A stretch of DNA of 64,000 nt, from the NCBI GenBank assembly GCA_001464895.1, contig LNEE01000013.1:62001-126000 (forward strand), read 5' to 3'. Both the position numbers and the translations under genes were made by a program. A model generated the notes under the pieces. The model saw nothing but the letters and a program-made list of their open reading frames with translations, was not told the DNA's origin and ran no database searches. How positions within the stretch are numbered: the stretch's first letter is position 1; the number at the start of each line of letters is the position of its first letter. Below are positions 27,109-35,360 of the stretch, piece after piece. The DNA is from Betaproteobacteria bacterium Ga0077532 (lineage in GTDB: Bacteria; Pseudomonadota; Gammaproteobacteria; Burkholderiales; Ga0077523).

Positions 27109-28940
27109 CGATGCCCGCCGTTTCTGCGGCCGGCGCGGCGCATCCCGGTGCCTTCCACCGATTCGAGAACGTGGTGGTCGCGTGCCTCTTCGCGCTGACC
27201 GTGCTGCTGCCCATCCTCGAGATCGGCCTGCGTGCCTTCCTGCACATCGGCATCGAGAACCTCGCGAATCTGGTCCAGCACATCACCCTCGTGGTGGGGA
27301 TGCTGGGCGCCGCTGTCGCGGCACGGGAGGGGCGCCTGCTGACGCTGGCCGTCGCGGGCTTCCTGAAGGGGCGCGCGGCTGTCGTGGCCAAGGCGGGAAG
27401 CGCCGTCGTCGCCGTGGCCGTGGCGGTGCTCCTGGCCCTGGCTGCACTGGAGTTCATCGGCGTGGAGCGTTCCGCCGGCGCGACGCTCGCGTACGGCGTG
27501 CCGGTGTGGATCGTGCAGGCCGCGATCCCGCTCGGATTCGTCGTGATCGCGTGGCGGCTCATGACCACCTCGTCCGCGTCGTCGGGGATGCGCGCGGCGG
27601 TCACCGCTGCGGCCACCGGTCTCGTGGCCCTGGTGTGGTGGAGTGGATCGGCGCCCGATGCGATCACGGTTCCCGCCATCGTCGTCATCCTGGTCGCGAC
27701 GGTGTTCGGCGCCCCCGTATTCGTGGCCATCGGCGGCATCGCGCTCGTGCTCCTGACGGGCGACGGCGTACCTGCCGCATCGGTGGCGCTCAACCACTAC
27801 GGCCTCGTCTCGGACCCTACGCTGCCCGCGATTCCCATCTTCACGCTGGCCGGATACCTCCTCGCGGAGAGCCGCGCACCGAACCGTCTGCTGGAAGTGT
27901 TCGACGCGTTCTTCGGCCGTATGCGCGGCGGCGCAGCCATCGCCGCCGTGCTCGCAAGCACCTTCTTCACCTGCTTCACCGGTGCGTCCGGCGTCTCGAT
28001 CCTGACGCTGGGCGGTCTCGTGATGCCGCTCCTGCTCGCGCAAGGCATGGCCCCCCGTCACGCGCTCGGGTTGGTGACGTCTGCGGGCCTGCCGGGGGTG
28101 ATCCTCATGCCGGCGCTCCCGCTGCTCCTGTACGCGATCGTGGCGGGCCAGAGCATCGAGGACATGTTCCGCGCGGGTCTGCTTCCGGCGCTGCTGATGC
28201 TGGTGCTCGTGTCGATCTGGGGCGTGCGTGCACAGGGCCGCTCGACCGCGCCGCGCACGGCGTTCTCGTGGTCGCGCGCGCGAAAGGCGCTGGCGGCTGC
28301 GAAGTGGGAACTGACCATGCCCTTCGTCCCGATCCTCCTGCTCGCGACCGCCGTGGCGACACCCGTCGAGGCCGCTGCCTTCACTGCGGCGTACGCGGCC
28401 TTCATCGTCACAGTCGTCCATCGCGACCTGCGCATCCGGACCGATCTTCCGCGGGTGGCCACCGAGTGCGCTCTGATGATCGGCGGGATCCTGCTGGTGC
28501 TGGGTGTGGCGATGGCCCTCACCAACTATCTGGTCGACGCCGAGATCCCGGTGCGGGTGGTCGACTGGGTGACCTCGCACATCGAATCGCGCTGGGTCTT
28601 CCTGCTGGCGCTGAACGTCGCGCTGCTGCTGGCGGGCTGCGTGATGGATGCCTACACCGCCATCGTCGTGCTCGTGCCGCTCGTCGCGCCGCTCGGGGTC
28701 GCGCTCGGCGTGCATCCGGCGCACCTGGGCATCATCTTCCTGGCCAATCTCGAGATCGGCTACCTCACGCCGCCCGTGGGAATGAACCTGTTCTTCTCGT
28801 CGTACCGGTTCGGGCAGCCGATCGGCACGGTGTTCGCGGCCATCCTGCCTGTCCTGGGATGGCTCATCGCCGCGCTGCTTCTGATCACCTACGTACCGTG
28901 GCTCAGCACCGCCTTGCTGCACACGTCGTCGGCGCCATGA
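27105..28940 (+). CDS. fused TRAP permease, DctQ-DctM
   Basis: 611 residues from GTG 27105, which overlaps the upstream stop (GTGA); ATG 27111 is the alternative. The first ~170 residues are a four-helix DctQ-like small subunit (VVACLFALTVLLPILEIGLRAF...). The rest is DctM, with ITVPAIVVILVATVFGAPVFVAIG, the GASGVSILTLGG motif and IIFLANLEIGYLTPPVGMNLF. Together with TatT and the binding protein it forms a complete Na+-driven three-gene transporter. Confidence 0.9.
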   Translation: MTMPAVSAAGAAHPGAFHRFENVVVACLFALTVLLPILEIGLRAFLHIGIENLANLVQHITLVVGMLGAAVAAREGRLLTLAVAGFLKGRAAVVAKAGSAVVAVAVAVLLALAALEFIGVERSAGATLAYGVPVWIVQAAIPLGFVVIAWRLMTTSSASSGMRAAVTAAATGLVALVWWSGSAPDAITVPAIVVILVATVFGAPVFVAIGGIALVLLTGDGVPAASVALNHYGLVSDPTLPAIPIFTLAGYLLAESRAPNRLLEVFDAFFGRMRGGAAIAAVLASTFFTCFTGASGVSILTLGGLVMPLLLAQGMAPRHALGLVTSAGLPGVILMPALPLLLYAIVAGQSIEDMFRAGLLPALLMLVLVSIWGVRAQGRSTAPRTAFSWSRARKALAAAKWELTMPFVPILLLATAVATPVEAAAFTAAYAAFIVTVVHRDLRIRTDLPRVATECALMIGGILLVLGVAMALTNYLVDAEIPVRVVDWVTSHIESRWVFLLALNVALLLAGCVMDAYTAIVVLVPLVAPLGVALGVHPAHLGIIFLANLEIGYLTPPVGMNLFFSSYRFGQPIGTVFAAILPVLGWLIAALLLITYVPWLSTALLHTSSAP

Positions 28941-28962
28941 CCGGGGGGCAGGGGGCCTGCAT

Positions 28963-30165
28963 TCACCGCCCTCCGATCGCCGCACCCGCAGCATCGATCA
29001 GAACCGATTCGAGGTCTCCGACGATGTCGTGCCAGTCCAGCCGCTGCGCATCTGCGGATGCCTTCGCGCCGAGACGGGCGGCGCGGGATAGGTCGCCCGC
29101 GAGTTCGGTCGCCATCGCGATGAACGCCTGCGGTGCGTTCAGGGGGGCCAGCAGGCCGTTCTCTCCCGGACGGATGTGCTGACTCGCAGCGCCGTAGTCG
29201 AAGGCGACCACGGCAAGCCCACAAGCCATCGCCTCGACCGTCACGTTGCCGTAGGTCTCGGTTCGACTCGGGAAGATGAAGATGTCCCCGGACGCGATGT
29301 GTCTTGCCAGTTCCGCGCCGCGCTGCATCCCCGCGAAGACCGCGTATGGAATGCCCCGCTCCATGCTGGCGCGGGAGGGCCCATCGCCCACGACCACGAA
29401 TTTCGCGGACGGCACCCGCTGGCGGATGGCTTCGAAGGTGAGCGCGATCATCTCAGGGTCCTTCTCCGGCGCCAGGCGTCCCATGTGGAGCACCACGGGG
29501 TCGCTGTTCCGGGCGCCCCACAACGTCCGTAGCCCGGCACTCCTGCGCGCAGCCGTGAACACCTGGGTGTCGACCCCGCGCGAGATCACGCGGACGTTCC
29601 GGAACCCGTCGTTCGCCAGCGCGGTTCGCATGGCCTCGGTCGGGACGAGCGTCGCACGTGTCCGATTGTGGAAACTGCGCAAGTAGGCGAGCACGGGCGT
29701 CTTCAGCCATCCGACGCCGTAGTGCTGGCTGTAGGCGTGGAAGTTGGTGCGGAAGTCCGATACCACCGGCAGACCGAGCTTCGTCGCAGCCTGCAGCGCG
29801 GACCAGCCGAGCGGACCTTCCGTCACGATGTGGACGATGTCCGGTCGATGCGCCTGCCACAGCCGATGCAGCCGCCGCGGTGCGGGCAGCCCCATCTTCA
29901 ATTGCGGGTAGCCGGGAATGGGAACGCCCTGCGTGAAGACTTCCTCGAAGCGCGCGTCCGCCTGCGGTACCTCCGTCGGCTTCTGCCGCGGGCGTATCAG
30001 ATGGATCGTGTGACTCCGCTGGCGCAGACCCTCGACGAAATGGGCGGCGGTGATCGCGACGCCGTTCACCTCCGGCGCATACGTCTCCGTCACCACGGCG
30101 ATGCGCAGCAGCCTGCGGCGGCTCGCTGCTTCCTCGACCCGCAGGGGGATGGCGTCTCTTTGCAT
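28963..30165 (-). CDS. GT4-family glycosyltransferase
   Basis: 400 residues from ATG 30165, with GAGG upstream. A GT-B fold is evident: N-terminal IAVVTETYAPEVNGVAITAAHFVEGL and C-terminal VVLHMGRLAPEKDPEMI, FVVVGDGPSR and the E-x7-E motif FPSRTETYGNVTVEAMACG. It resembles plant/bacterial SqdX-like and PimB-like alpha-glycosyltransferases that glycosylate lipids such as diacylglycerol. Such enzymes often accompany the LpxH-like phosphoesterase family found at 34.4 kb. The acceptor is not determined. Confidence 0.85.
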   Translation of the reverse strand: MQRDAIPLRVEEAASRRRLLRIAVVTETYAPEVNGVAITAAHFVEGLRQRSHTIHLIRPRQKPTEVPQADARFEEVFTQGVPIPGYPQLKMGLPAPRRLHRLWQAHRPDIVHIVTEGPLGWSALQAATKLGLPVVSDFRTNFHAYSQHYGVGWLKTPVLAYLRSFHNRTRATLVPTEAMRTALANDGFRNVRVISRGVDTQVFTAARRSAGLRTLWGARNSDPVVLHMGRLAPEKDPEMIALTFEAIRQRVPSAKFVVVGDGPSRASMERGIPYAVFAGMQRGAELARHIASGDIFIFPSRTETYGNVTVEAMACGLAVVAFDYGAASQHIRPGENGLLAPLNAPQAFIAMATELAGDLSRAARLGAKASADAQRLDWHDIVGDLESVLIDAAGAAIGGR

Positions 30166-30402
30166 GGCGCGGCTCCTCAGATGCGCGCACGGTGCCATCC
30201 CTTCGCGAAAATCCGATGACGCTCCGGTGACAATCCGACTGCGAGCGCTTCGGATCAGGGCGGTCGCGCCGTCGTGATCCGATCGGGCGACGACGCCTGG
30301 TTCGCATCGAAATTCCGTCACGACTTGCGCGACGAGTTGTCACGAAGGCTTCGTACGGTGACGGGATGCGACCGACGGGTGTCGCTCCCGTACGAGGACC
30401 CC

Positions 30403-31011
30403 ATGAAAGAACTCCTGCACGCCCTGGAAGTACAACGCTGGGACGATCACCGCTTCTATCATCACAGCCGCATCAACCAGTCGCTGCACTTCATCAGCGC
30501 CGGGAGTTTCATCGTGGCGTACGCCTTCCTGTTCGTGGACCCCGCCGTGTCGGCGTTGATCGGCTGGCTGTTCTCGATGACCACGCGACAGTCCGGCCAC
30601 TTCTTCTTCGAGCCGCTCGGCTACGACGAGGTGAACCAGGTGACCAACGAGTACAAGGAAGCCGTGAAGGTGGGTTACAACCTGAGACGGAAGGCCGTGT
30701 TGATCGGCGTCTGGGCGCTGTCGCCGCTCGTGCTGCTGCTGGACCCGTCACTCTTCGGACTGGTGACGCCGCACGAAAGCGCCTGGGGATTCGTGCACAA
30801 CGTCGGCTACATCTGGCTCGCTCTCGGCGTGGCCGGCCTCCTGTTCCGGACCGTGCACCTCTTCTTCCTGCGCGACGTGCAGACGGGTCTCATCTGGATG
30901 ATCAAGATCCTCACCGATCCGTTCCACGACCTCTGGCTCTATCGCAAGTCACCACTCCATCTGCTGCGTGGCGAGCTGATCGATCCGATGACGCACGCGC
31001 AGCGCCATTGA
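30403..31011 (+). CDS. integral membrane protein, distant Mpo1/DUF962-like
   Basis: 202 residues, two pairs of membrane segments and His-rich cytosolic motifs. HHSRINQSLHFISAG and SGHFFFEP recall the Mpo1/DUF962 layout (YxxxHRNxxN..H..G and GHxxFE), in which the histidines bind Fe(II) in a 2-hydroxy fatty-acid dioxygenase. Similarity is limited to these motifs, so the enzyme role is a suggestion. Divergent from the glycosyltransferase, 237 bases apart; convergent with the aminotransferase gene. Confidence 0.6.
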   Translation: MKELLHALEVQRWDDHRFYHHSRINQSLHFISAGSFIVAYAFLFVDPAVSALIGWLFSMTTRQSGHFFFEPLGYDEVNQVTNEYKEAVKVGYNLRRKAVLIGVWALSPLVLLLDPSLFGLVTPHESAWGFVHNVGYIWLALGVAGLLFRTVHLFFLRDVQTGLIWMIKILTDPFHDLWLYRKSPLHLLRGELIDPMTHAQRH

Positions 31012-31030
31012 GCCCGTTCCGGGATCGCGC

Positions 31031-32692
31031 TCAGCCGAGCCGGTGCCGGAGCATCTCCCGGAGCACATTGCGGCGGATCTTCCGCGCGGTGACCTCTTGA
31101 CTCGTCCACCACCATCCGTCGCGACGCATCGCCAGGGCCGCCGCGACGAATCGCCCGGCGACCGCCTCGAACTCGGCATCGGAGTAGTTGAGGCTGAAGA
31201 TCAACCGACCGGTGCCCACCCAGCTGAGCGCGAGTCCCTCGGCCCGGAGGTAGTACTGGAGCATCCAGTGGTACCTCGACGGTTGCGTGAAGCCGACCGA
31301 CCAGATCGACGACAGGTTGGTAACGCGCACCGGCAGGCGGGCATCGATCAGGCGCGCGTTGAGGTCGGCGGCGCGCGCGTTCCACGTGGCGTCGAGGCCT
31401 GCGTAGATCGCGCGGATGTCGTCGTCCTCGATGCGCTCCAGGAAGCACTGCATGGCGCCCATCACGTACGGATGGGCGTTGAAGGTGCCGCGCGCGAAGC
31501 AGATGTCCGCGGGTCGGTCGTCGCGGAAGCGCTTCATCAGGGCGTGCTTCCCGCACAGGACGCCGATCGGGAACCCGCCGGCCACCGTCTTCCCGTAAGT
31601 CACCATGTCGGCACGTACGCCGAAGTAGTCCTGTGCCCCCCCCGGGGCGAGCCGGAAGCCCACGAACACTTCGTCGAAGATCAGCACGATGCCGCGCGCC
31701 GTGCAGACTTCGCGCAGCTTGCGCAGCCAGGCGGCGTAGGCCTCGCGGTCGACGCCGCGCACTTCGCGCCCATGGACGAGCGATCCGTCACCGGGCGCCG
31801 ACGCGTTCGGATGCAGTGCCTGCAGCGGGTTCACGAGCACGCAGGCGATGTCCTTGCGGGTGCGCAGCACGTGCAGTGTCTTGTCGTCGAGATCCTTCAG
31901 CGTGTAGGTCTCGCGCGCCGGCACCGGATTCCCCACGCCAGGCTGCACGTCGCCCCACCAGCCGTGATAGGCCCCGCAGAACCGCACGACATGGGTCCGC
32001 TTCGTGTGGTAGCGGGCAAGGCGGACCGCCTGCATCACAGCCTCGGTGCCAGACATGTGGAACGACACTTCGTCGAGACCGGAGATCTCGCGCAGGCGCC
32101 GCACGTTGTACGCGACCGAGGGATGGTAGGCCCCGAGCACCGGGCCGAGCGACGCGGCGATCGCGCTGCCGCGCGCCATGCAGTCCTTGTAGAAGTCCAC
32201 GCCGAACACGTTGACGCCGTACGACCCGGTGAGGTCGTAGAACGCGTTCCCGTCCAGGTCGACCACCTTGACGCCCGATGCCGACTGCACGAAGGCGCCG
32301 GCGTCGAGATGGCGCCGGAGGTGACGGCTGAACTGGAACGGTACGCGGTACGCGCCCGTGAACTGGAGATCCGAGACGCCCTCCCGGGTCTCCGCGGTGA
32401 GATGTGCCGTCTTCGCGAACCGGGTCCGATACAGCGCCGCGAGGCGATCGAAGCCGGCCACGCGCCGGCTCACGAAGTCCGGAGGGGCATCGTCGGCGCG
32501 GAAGAACCGCTCGCCTTCGAACTCGTAGTACGGGACGAACTTCGCCAGGGCCCGGCTCATGCGGGCGTGGCCCGCCAGCGACCGGTGCTTCGCGCGCGAC
32601 AGCGCGATGCGTGCCTTCAGTTTCGGGGTGACGGCGGCGAGGGTCGCCGCGCCGAGCAGGGAGAGCGCGAGGGTCGAGTCCATGCCTAGCAT
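31031..32692 (-). CDS. class III aminotransferase, glutamate-1-semialdehyde aminomutase-like, with membrane anchor
   Basis: 553 residues (ATG 32692; a second ATG at 32683). An N-terminal hydrophobic segment (TLALSLLGAATLAAV) and ~110 extra residues precede a PLP fold-type I core. SGTEAVMQAVRLAR binds the PLP phosphate, IFDEVFVGFR holds the ring aspartate and TYGKTVAGGFPIG carries the Schiff-base Lys. The core resembles HemL, but the length, the anchor and the divergent active-site edge argue for a specialised aminotransferase, perhaps for envelope lipids. It is transcribed divergently from psd with only ~24 bases between starts. Confidence 0.8.
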   Translation of the reverse strand: MLGMDSTLALSLLGAATLAAVTPKLKARIALSRAKHRSLAGHARMSRALAKFVPYYEFEGERFFRADDAPPDFVSRRVAGFDRLAALYRTRFAKTAHLTAETREGVSDLQFTGAYRVPFQFSRHLRRHLDAGAFVQSASGVKVVDLDGNAFYDLTGSYGVNVFGVDFYKDCMARGSAIAASLGPVLGAYHPSVAYNVRRLREISGLDEVSFHMSGTEAVMQAVRLARYHTKRTHVVRFCGAYHGWWGDVQPGVGNPVPARETYTLKDLDDKTLHVLRTRKDIACVLVNPLQALHPNASAPGDGSLVHGREVRGVDREAYAAWLRKLREVCTARGIVLIFDEVFVGFRLAPGGAQDYFGVRADMVTYGKTVAGGFPIGVLCGKHALMKRFRDDRPADICFARGTFNAHPYVMGAMQCFLERIEDDDIRAIYAGLDATWNARAADLNARLIDARLPVRVTNLSSIWSVGFTQPSRYHWMLQYYLRAEGLALSWVGTGRLIFSLNYSDAEFEAVAGRFVAAALAMRRDGWWWTSQEVTARKIRRNVLREMLRHRLG

Positions 32693-32716
32693 TTACCAGC
32701 GTCGTTTTACGAATCC

Positions 32717-33598
32717 ATGACCATTCGAAACTCAATTCTTCGTATCGCCCAGCAGGAGGACCTCAATTTCCTCCTGACCAACCGCATTCCCCGACGCTGG
32801 CTCACGATGCTCATGGGGCGGTTCAGCCGGATCGAGCATCCGTGGGTGCGGGACTTCTCCATCGCGGTGTGGCGCTTCTTCGGCGATCTCGACCTGTCGG
32901 AGGCCCGGGAGACCTCGTTCCGGAGCATGCACGACTGCTTCATCCGGGAACTCAAGCCCGGCGCCCGACCGATAGATCCCGACGCGTCCGTGCTCACGAG
33001 CCCCAGCGACGGGATCGTCGGGGCGTGCGGGCAGGTCGCCGATGGCGTGGTGTTCCAGGCCAAGGGCTTCCCGTATCGGCTTCACGATCTGCTGTGCGAT
33101 CCCCGCCTCGAGGATCGCTATCGCGACGGCACGTACGTCACGCTGCGCCTCATGTCCAACATGTACCACCGGTTCCATGCCCCTCACGATTGCCGCGTGC
33201 GGCGGGTGACGTACATCTCCGGCGACACGTGGAACGTGAACCCGATTGCGCTGAAGCGGGTCGAGCAGCTGTTCTGCAGGAACGAGCGGGCGGTTGTGCA
33301 GACGTGGATCGGCGAGGCCGAGCATCTGGTCACGTTAGTGCCCGTCGCGGCCATTCTCGTCGCGAGCATCCGGTTGCACTGCCTCGCGAGTCCACTACAC
33401 CTGCGCTATCGCGGGCCGAACGTGATCGATTGCGACGCCGGGTACGCGAAGGGGCAGGAGATGGGGTGGTTCGAGCACGGCTCGACGATCATCGTGCTCG
33501 CGCCGCGCGGTTTCACGTTGGCGGAAGGGATCCACGATGGTGCCCGGATCAGGATGGGGGAGGCGCTGATGCGTATGCCGGTGGGAGGGAAGGGGTAG
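32717..33598 (+). CDS. psd: phosphatidylserine decarboxylase
   Basis: 293 residues. Conserved motifs: SPSDGIVGACGQV, a His-containing YHRFHAPHDCRV, and the self-cleavage site FEHGSTIIVL near the C-terminus. The Ser of HGST becomes the pyruvoyl group; E. coli Psd has LGST, so the first position differs. It makes phosphatidylethanolamine at the inner membrane. Length and order fit Psd type I. Confidence 0.9.
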   Translation: MTIRNSILRIAQQEDLNFLLTNRIPRRWLTMLMGRFSRIEHPWVRDFSIAVWRFFGDLDLSEARETSFRSMHDCFIRELKPGARPIDPDASVLTSPSDGIVGACGQVADGVVFQAKGFPYRLHDLLCDPRLEDRYRDGTYVTLRLMSNMYHRFHAPHDCRVRRVTYISGDTWNVNPIALKRVEQLFCRNERAVVQTWIGEAEHLVTLVPVAAILVASIRLHCLASPLHLRYRGPNVIDCDAGYAKGQEMGWFEHGSTIIVLAPRGFTLAEGIHDGARIRMGEALMRMPVGGKG

Positions 33599-33640
33599 GG
33601 GGCTGTGATGATCTCGGTGGGCACCAGGAGCGATGGTGTT

Positions 33641-34380
33641 CGTGGGTCGAGCATCGCTCGACGCGGCGTCGGCTTGGGATCAACGGCGAATCCAGGAGCG
33701 CGGGCGTCGGGCGGAGCCCGACCCACGGGGGATTCTTGCCAGCGCCGCGGCATCCAGTCGCGAACGCCCTTCGTGGGTCGAGCATCGCTCGACGCGGCGT
33801 TGGCTTGGGATCAGCGGCGAATCCAGGAGCGCGGGCGTCGGGCGGAGCCCGACCCACGGGGGTTGTTTTCAGCGCTGCGGCTTCGAATGGCGAACGCTCT
33901 TCGTGGGTCGAGCATCGCTCGACGCTGCGTCGGCTTGGGATCAGCAGCGAAGCCGGGAAAGCGGGCGTCGGGCGGAGCCCGACCCACGGGGTTGTCTTCA
34001 GCGCTGCGGCTTCGAATGGCGAACGCTCTTCGTGGGTCGAGCATCGCTCGACGCTGCGTTGGCTTGGGATCAACGGCGAATCCAGGAGCGCGGGCGTCGG
34101 GCGGAGCCCGACCCACGGGGTTGTTTTCAGCGCTGCGGGTTCGAATGGCGAACGCTCTTCGTGGGTCGAGCATCGCTCGACGCTGCGTCGGCTTGGGATC
34201 AGCGGCGAATCCAGGAACGCGGGCGTCGGGCGGAGCCCGACCCACGGGGGTTGTTTTCGGCGCTGCGGCTTCGAATGGCGAACGCTCTTCGTGGGTCGAG
34301 CAACAGCTCGACGCTGCGTCGGCTTGGGATCAACGGCGAATCCAGGCACGCAGGCGTCGAGCTGCAGCCCGACCCACGGG
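33641..34380. repeat. REP/BIME-like tandem array, ~130-bp period, six units
   Basis: Copies of CGTGGGTCGAGCATCGCTCG start at 33641, 33772, 33902, 34031, 34160 and 34290 (period 129-131). Each unit has two hairpins. GTCGAGC-ATC-GCTCGAC and GTCGGGC-GGA-GCCCGAC are set so the outer ends CGTGGGTCG and CGACCCACG are complementary. In the sixth unit both loops become four bases (AACA and TGCA). The array fills the gap between the convergent psd and phosphoesterase genes and ends 4 bases from the latter's stop codon, as typical for REP elements. Confidence 0.92.
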
Positions 34381-34383
34381 GCA

Positions 34384-35256
34384 CTACGGCGCGACCACCG
34401 CCTCTTCAGCGACAGCGCGCGCGAATGCTGGTGCACCCCTCGGGATCACCGGCGCCCCCGGAATGGAACCCTCCGTGAAGTCGCTCCGCCGCAGTGCCTC
34501 GATCGCTTTCCAGTCGATGATCCGGAGCTCGCCGTCCTCCAGTTCGACCAGCGCGGTGAGGCTCTCGACCCAGTCGCCGTCGTTGCAGTACAGGATCCCG
34601 TCGATGTCGCGGATCTCCGCCTTGTGGATGTGGCCGCACACGATGCCGTCGAAGTCGCGGCGGCGTGCTTCGTCAGCGAGCGCATCTTCGAAGTGCGTGA
34701 TGTAGTTGACCGCGTTCTTCACCTTGTCCTTCATGAAGCGTGACAGCGACCAGTAGGGCAGGCCGGCCTTGGCGCGGGCGCTGTTGAGCCACTGGTTCAG
34801 CTTCAGGGTGAACATGTACAGCTGGTCGCCGAGATGTGCGAGCCACTTCGCACCGCAGACCACGGCATCGAAGAGATCGCCGTGGATGACCAGCAGGCGG
34901 CGCCCGTCCGACGTCGTGTGGATGTGCTCGTCGCAGACCTCGATGCCGCCGAAGGCCAGGCCGAGGAAGTGCCGCATCACTTCATCGTGGTTGCCGGCGA
35001 CGTAGACCACGCGCGTGCCCTTGCGCGCCTTCCGCAGGACCTTCTGCACCACGTCGTTGTGCGACTGCGGCCAAAACCAGCGACGCCGCATCTGCCAGCC
35101 GTCGACGATGTCGCCGACGAGGAACAGCGTGTCCGATTCGGTGTGTCGCAGGAAATTGAGGAGATGCTCCGCCTGGCAGGTCGGCGTGCCCAGGTGTACG
35201 TCTGAGATCCAGATGGTCCGGAATCGGTAGTGCGGCAGCGCGTCGTCGTCGTCCAC
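34384..35256 (-). CDS. LpxH-like metallophosphoesterase (UDP-2,3-diacylglucosamine diphosphatase family)
   Basis: 290 residues with all metallophosphoesterase motifs: ISDVHLG, FLVGDIVDGW, AGNHDEVMR, VIHGDLFDA and CGHIHKAEI. The WFWPQSHNDVVQKVLRKARKG segment is typical of the longer COG2908 group rather than E. coli LpxH (~240 residues). Lipid A biosynthesis is possible; roles in other lipid-linked sugars are equally plausible in this subfamily. Monocistronic, with no signal peptide. Confidence 0.82.
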   Translation of the reverse strand: MDDDDALPHYRFRTIWISDVHLGTPTCQAEHLLNFLRHTESDTLFLVGDIVDGWQMRRRWFWPQSHNDVVQKVLRKARKGTRVVYVAGNHDEVMRHFLGLAFGGIEVCDEHIHTTSDGRRLLVIHGDLFDAVVCGAKWLAHLGDQLYMFTLKLNQWLNSARAKAGLPYWSLSRFMKDKVKNAVNYITHFEDALADEARRRDFDGIVCGHIHKAEIRDIDGILYCNDGDWVESLTALVELEDGELRIIDWKAIEALRRSDFTEGSIPGAPVIPRGAPAFARAVAEEAVVAP

Positions 35257-35360
35257 TGGGCCGGATCGTGCGATTGAGTTGCCGCGATCATGGCGAGCTT
35301 TCGCGTCAGAGGCGTGTCACTGCGATAGCGATTCTGTGACAGTGGGTGGATTCCCCCGGC

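Noticed and set aside
33641..34380. CRISPR array or repeat-containing protein
   Set aside because: Long open frames through it arise from the period and composition; each unit is two hairpins in BIME arrangement, and there are no unique spacers.
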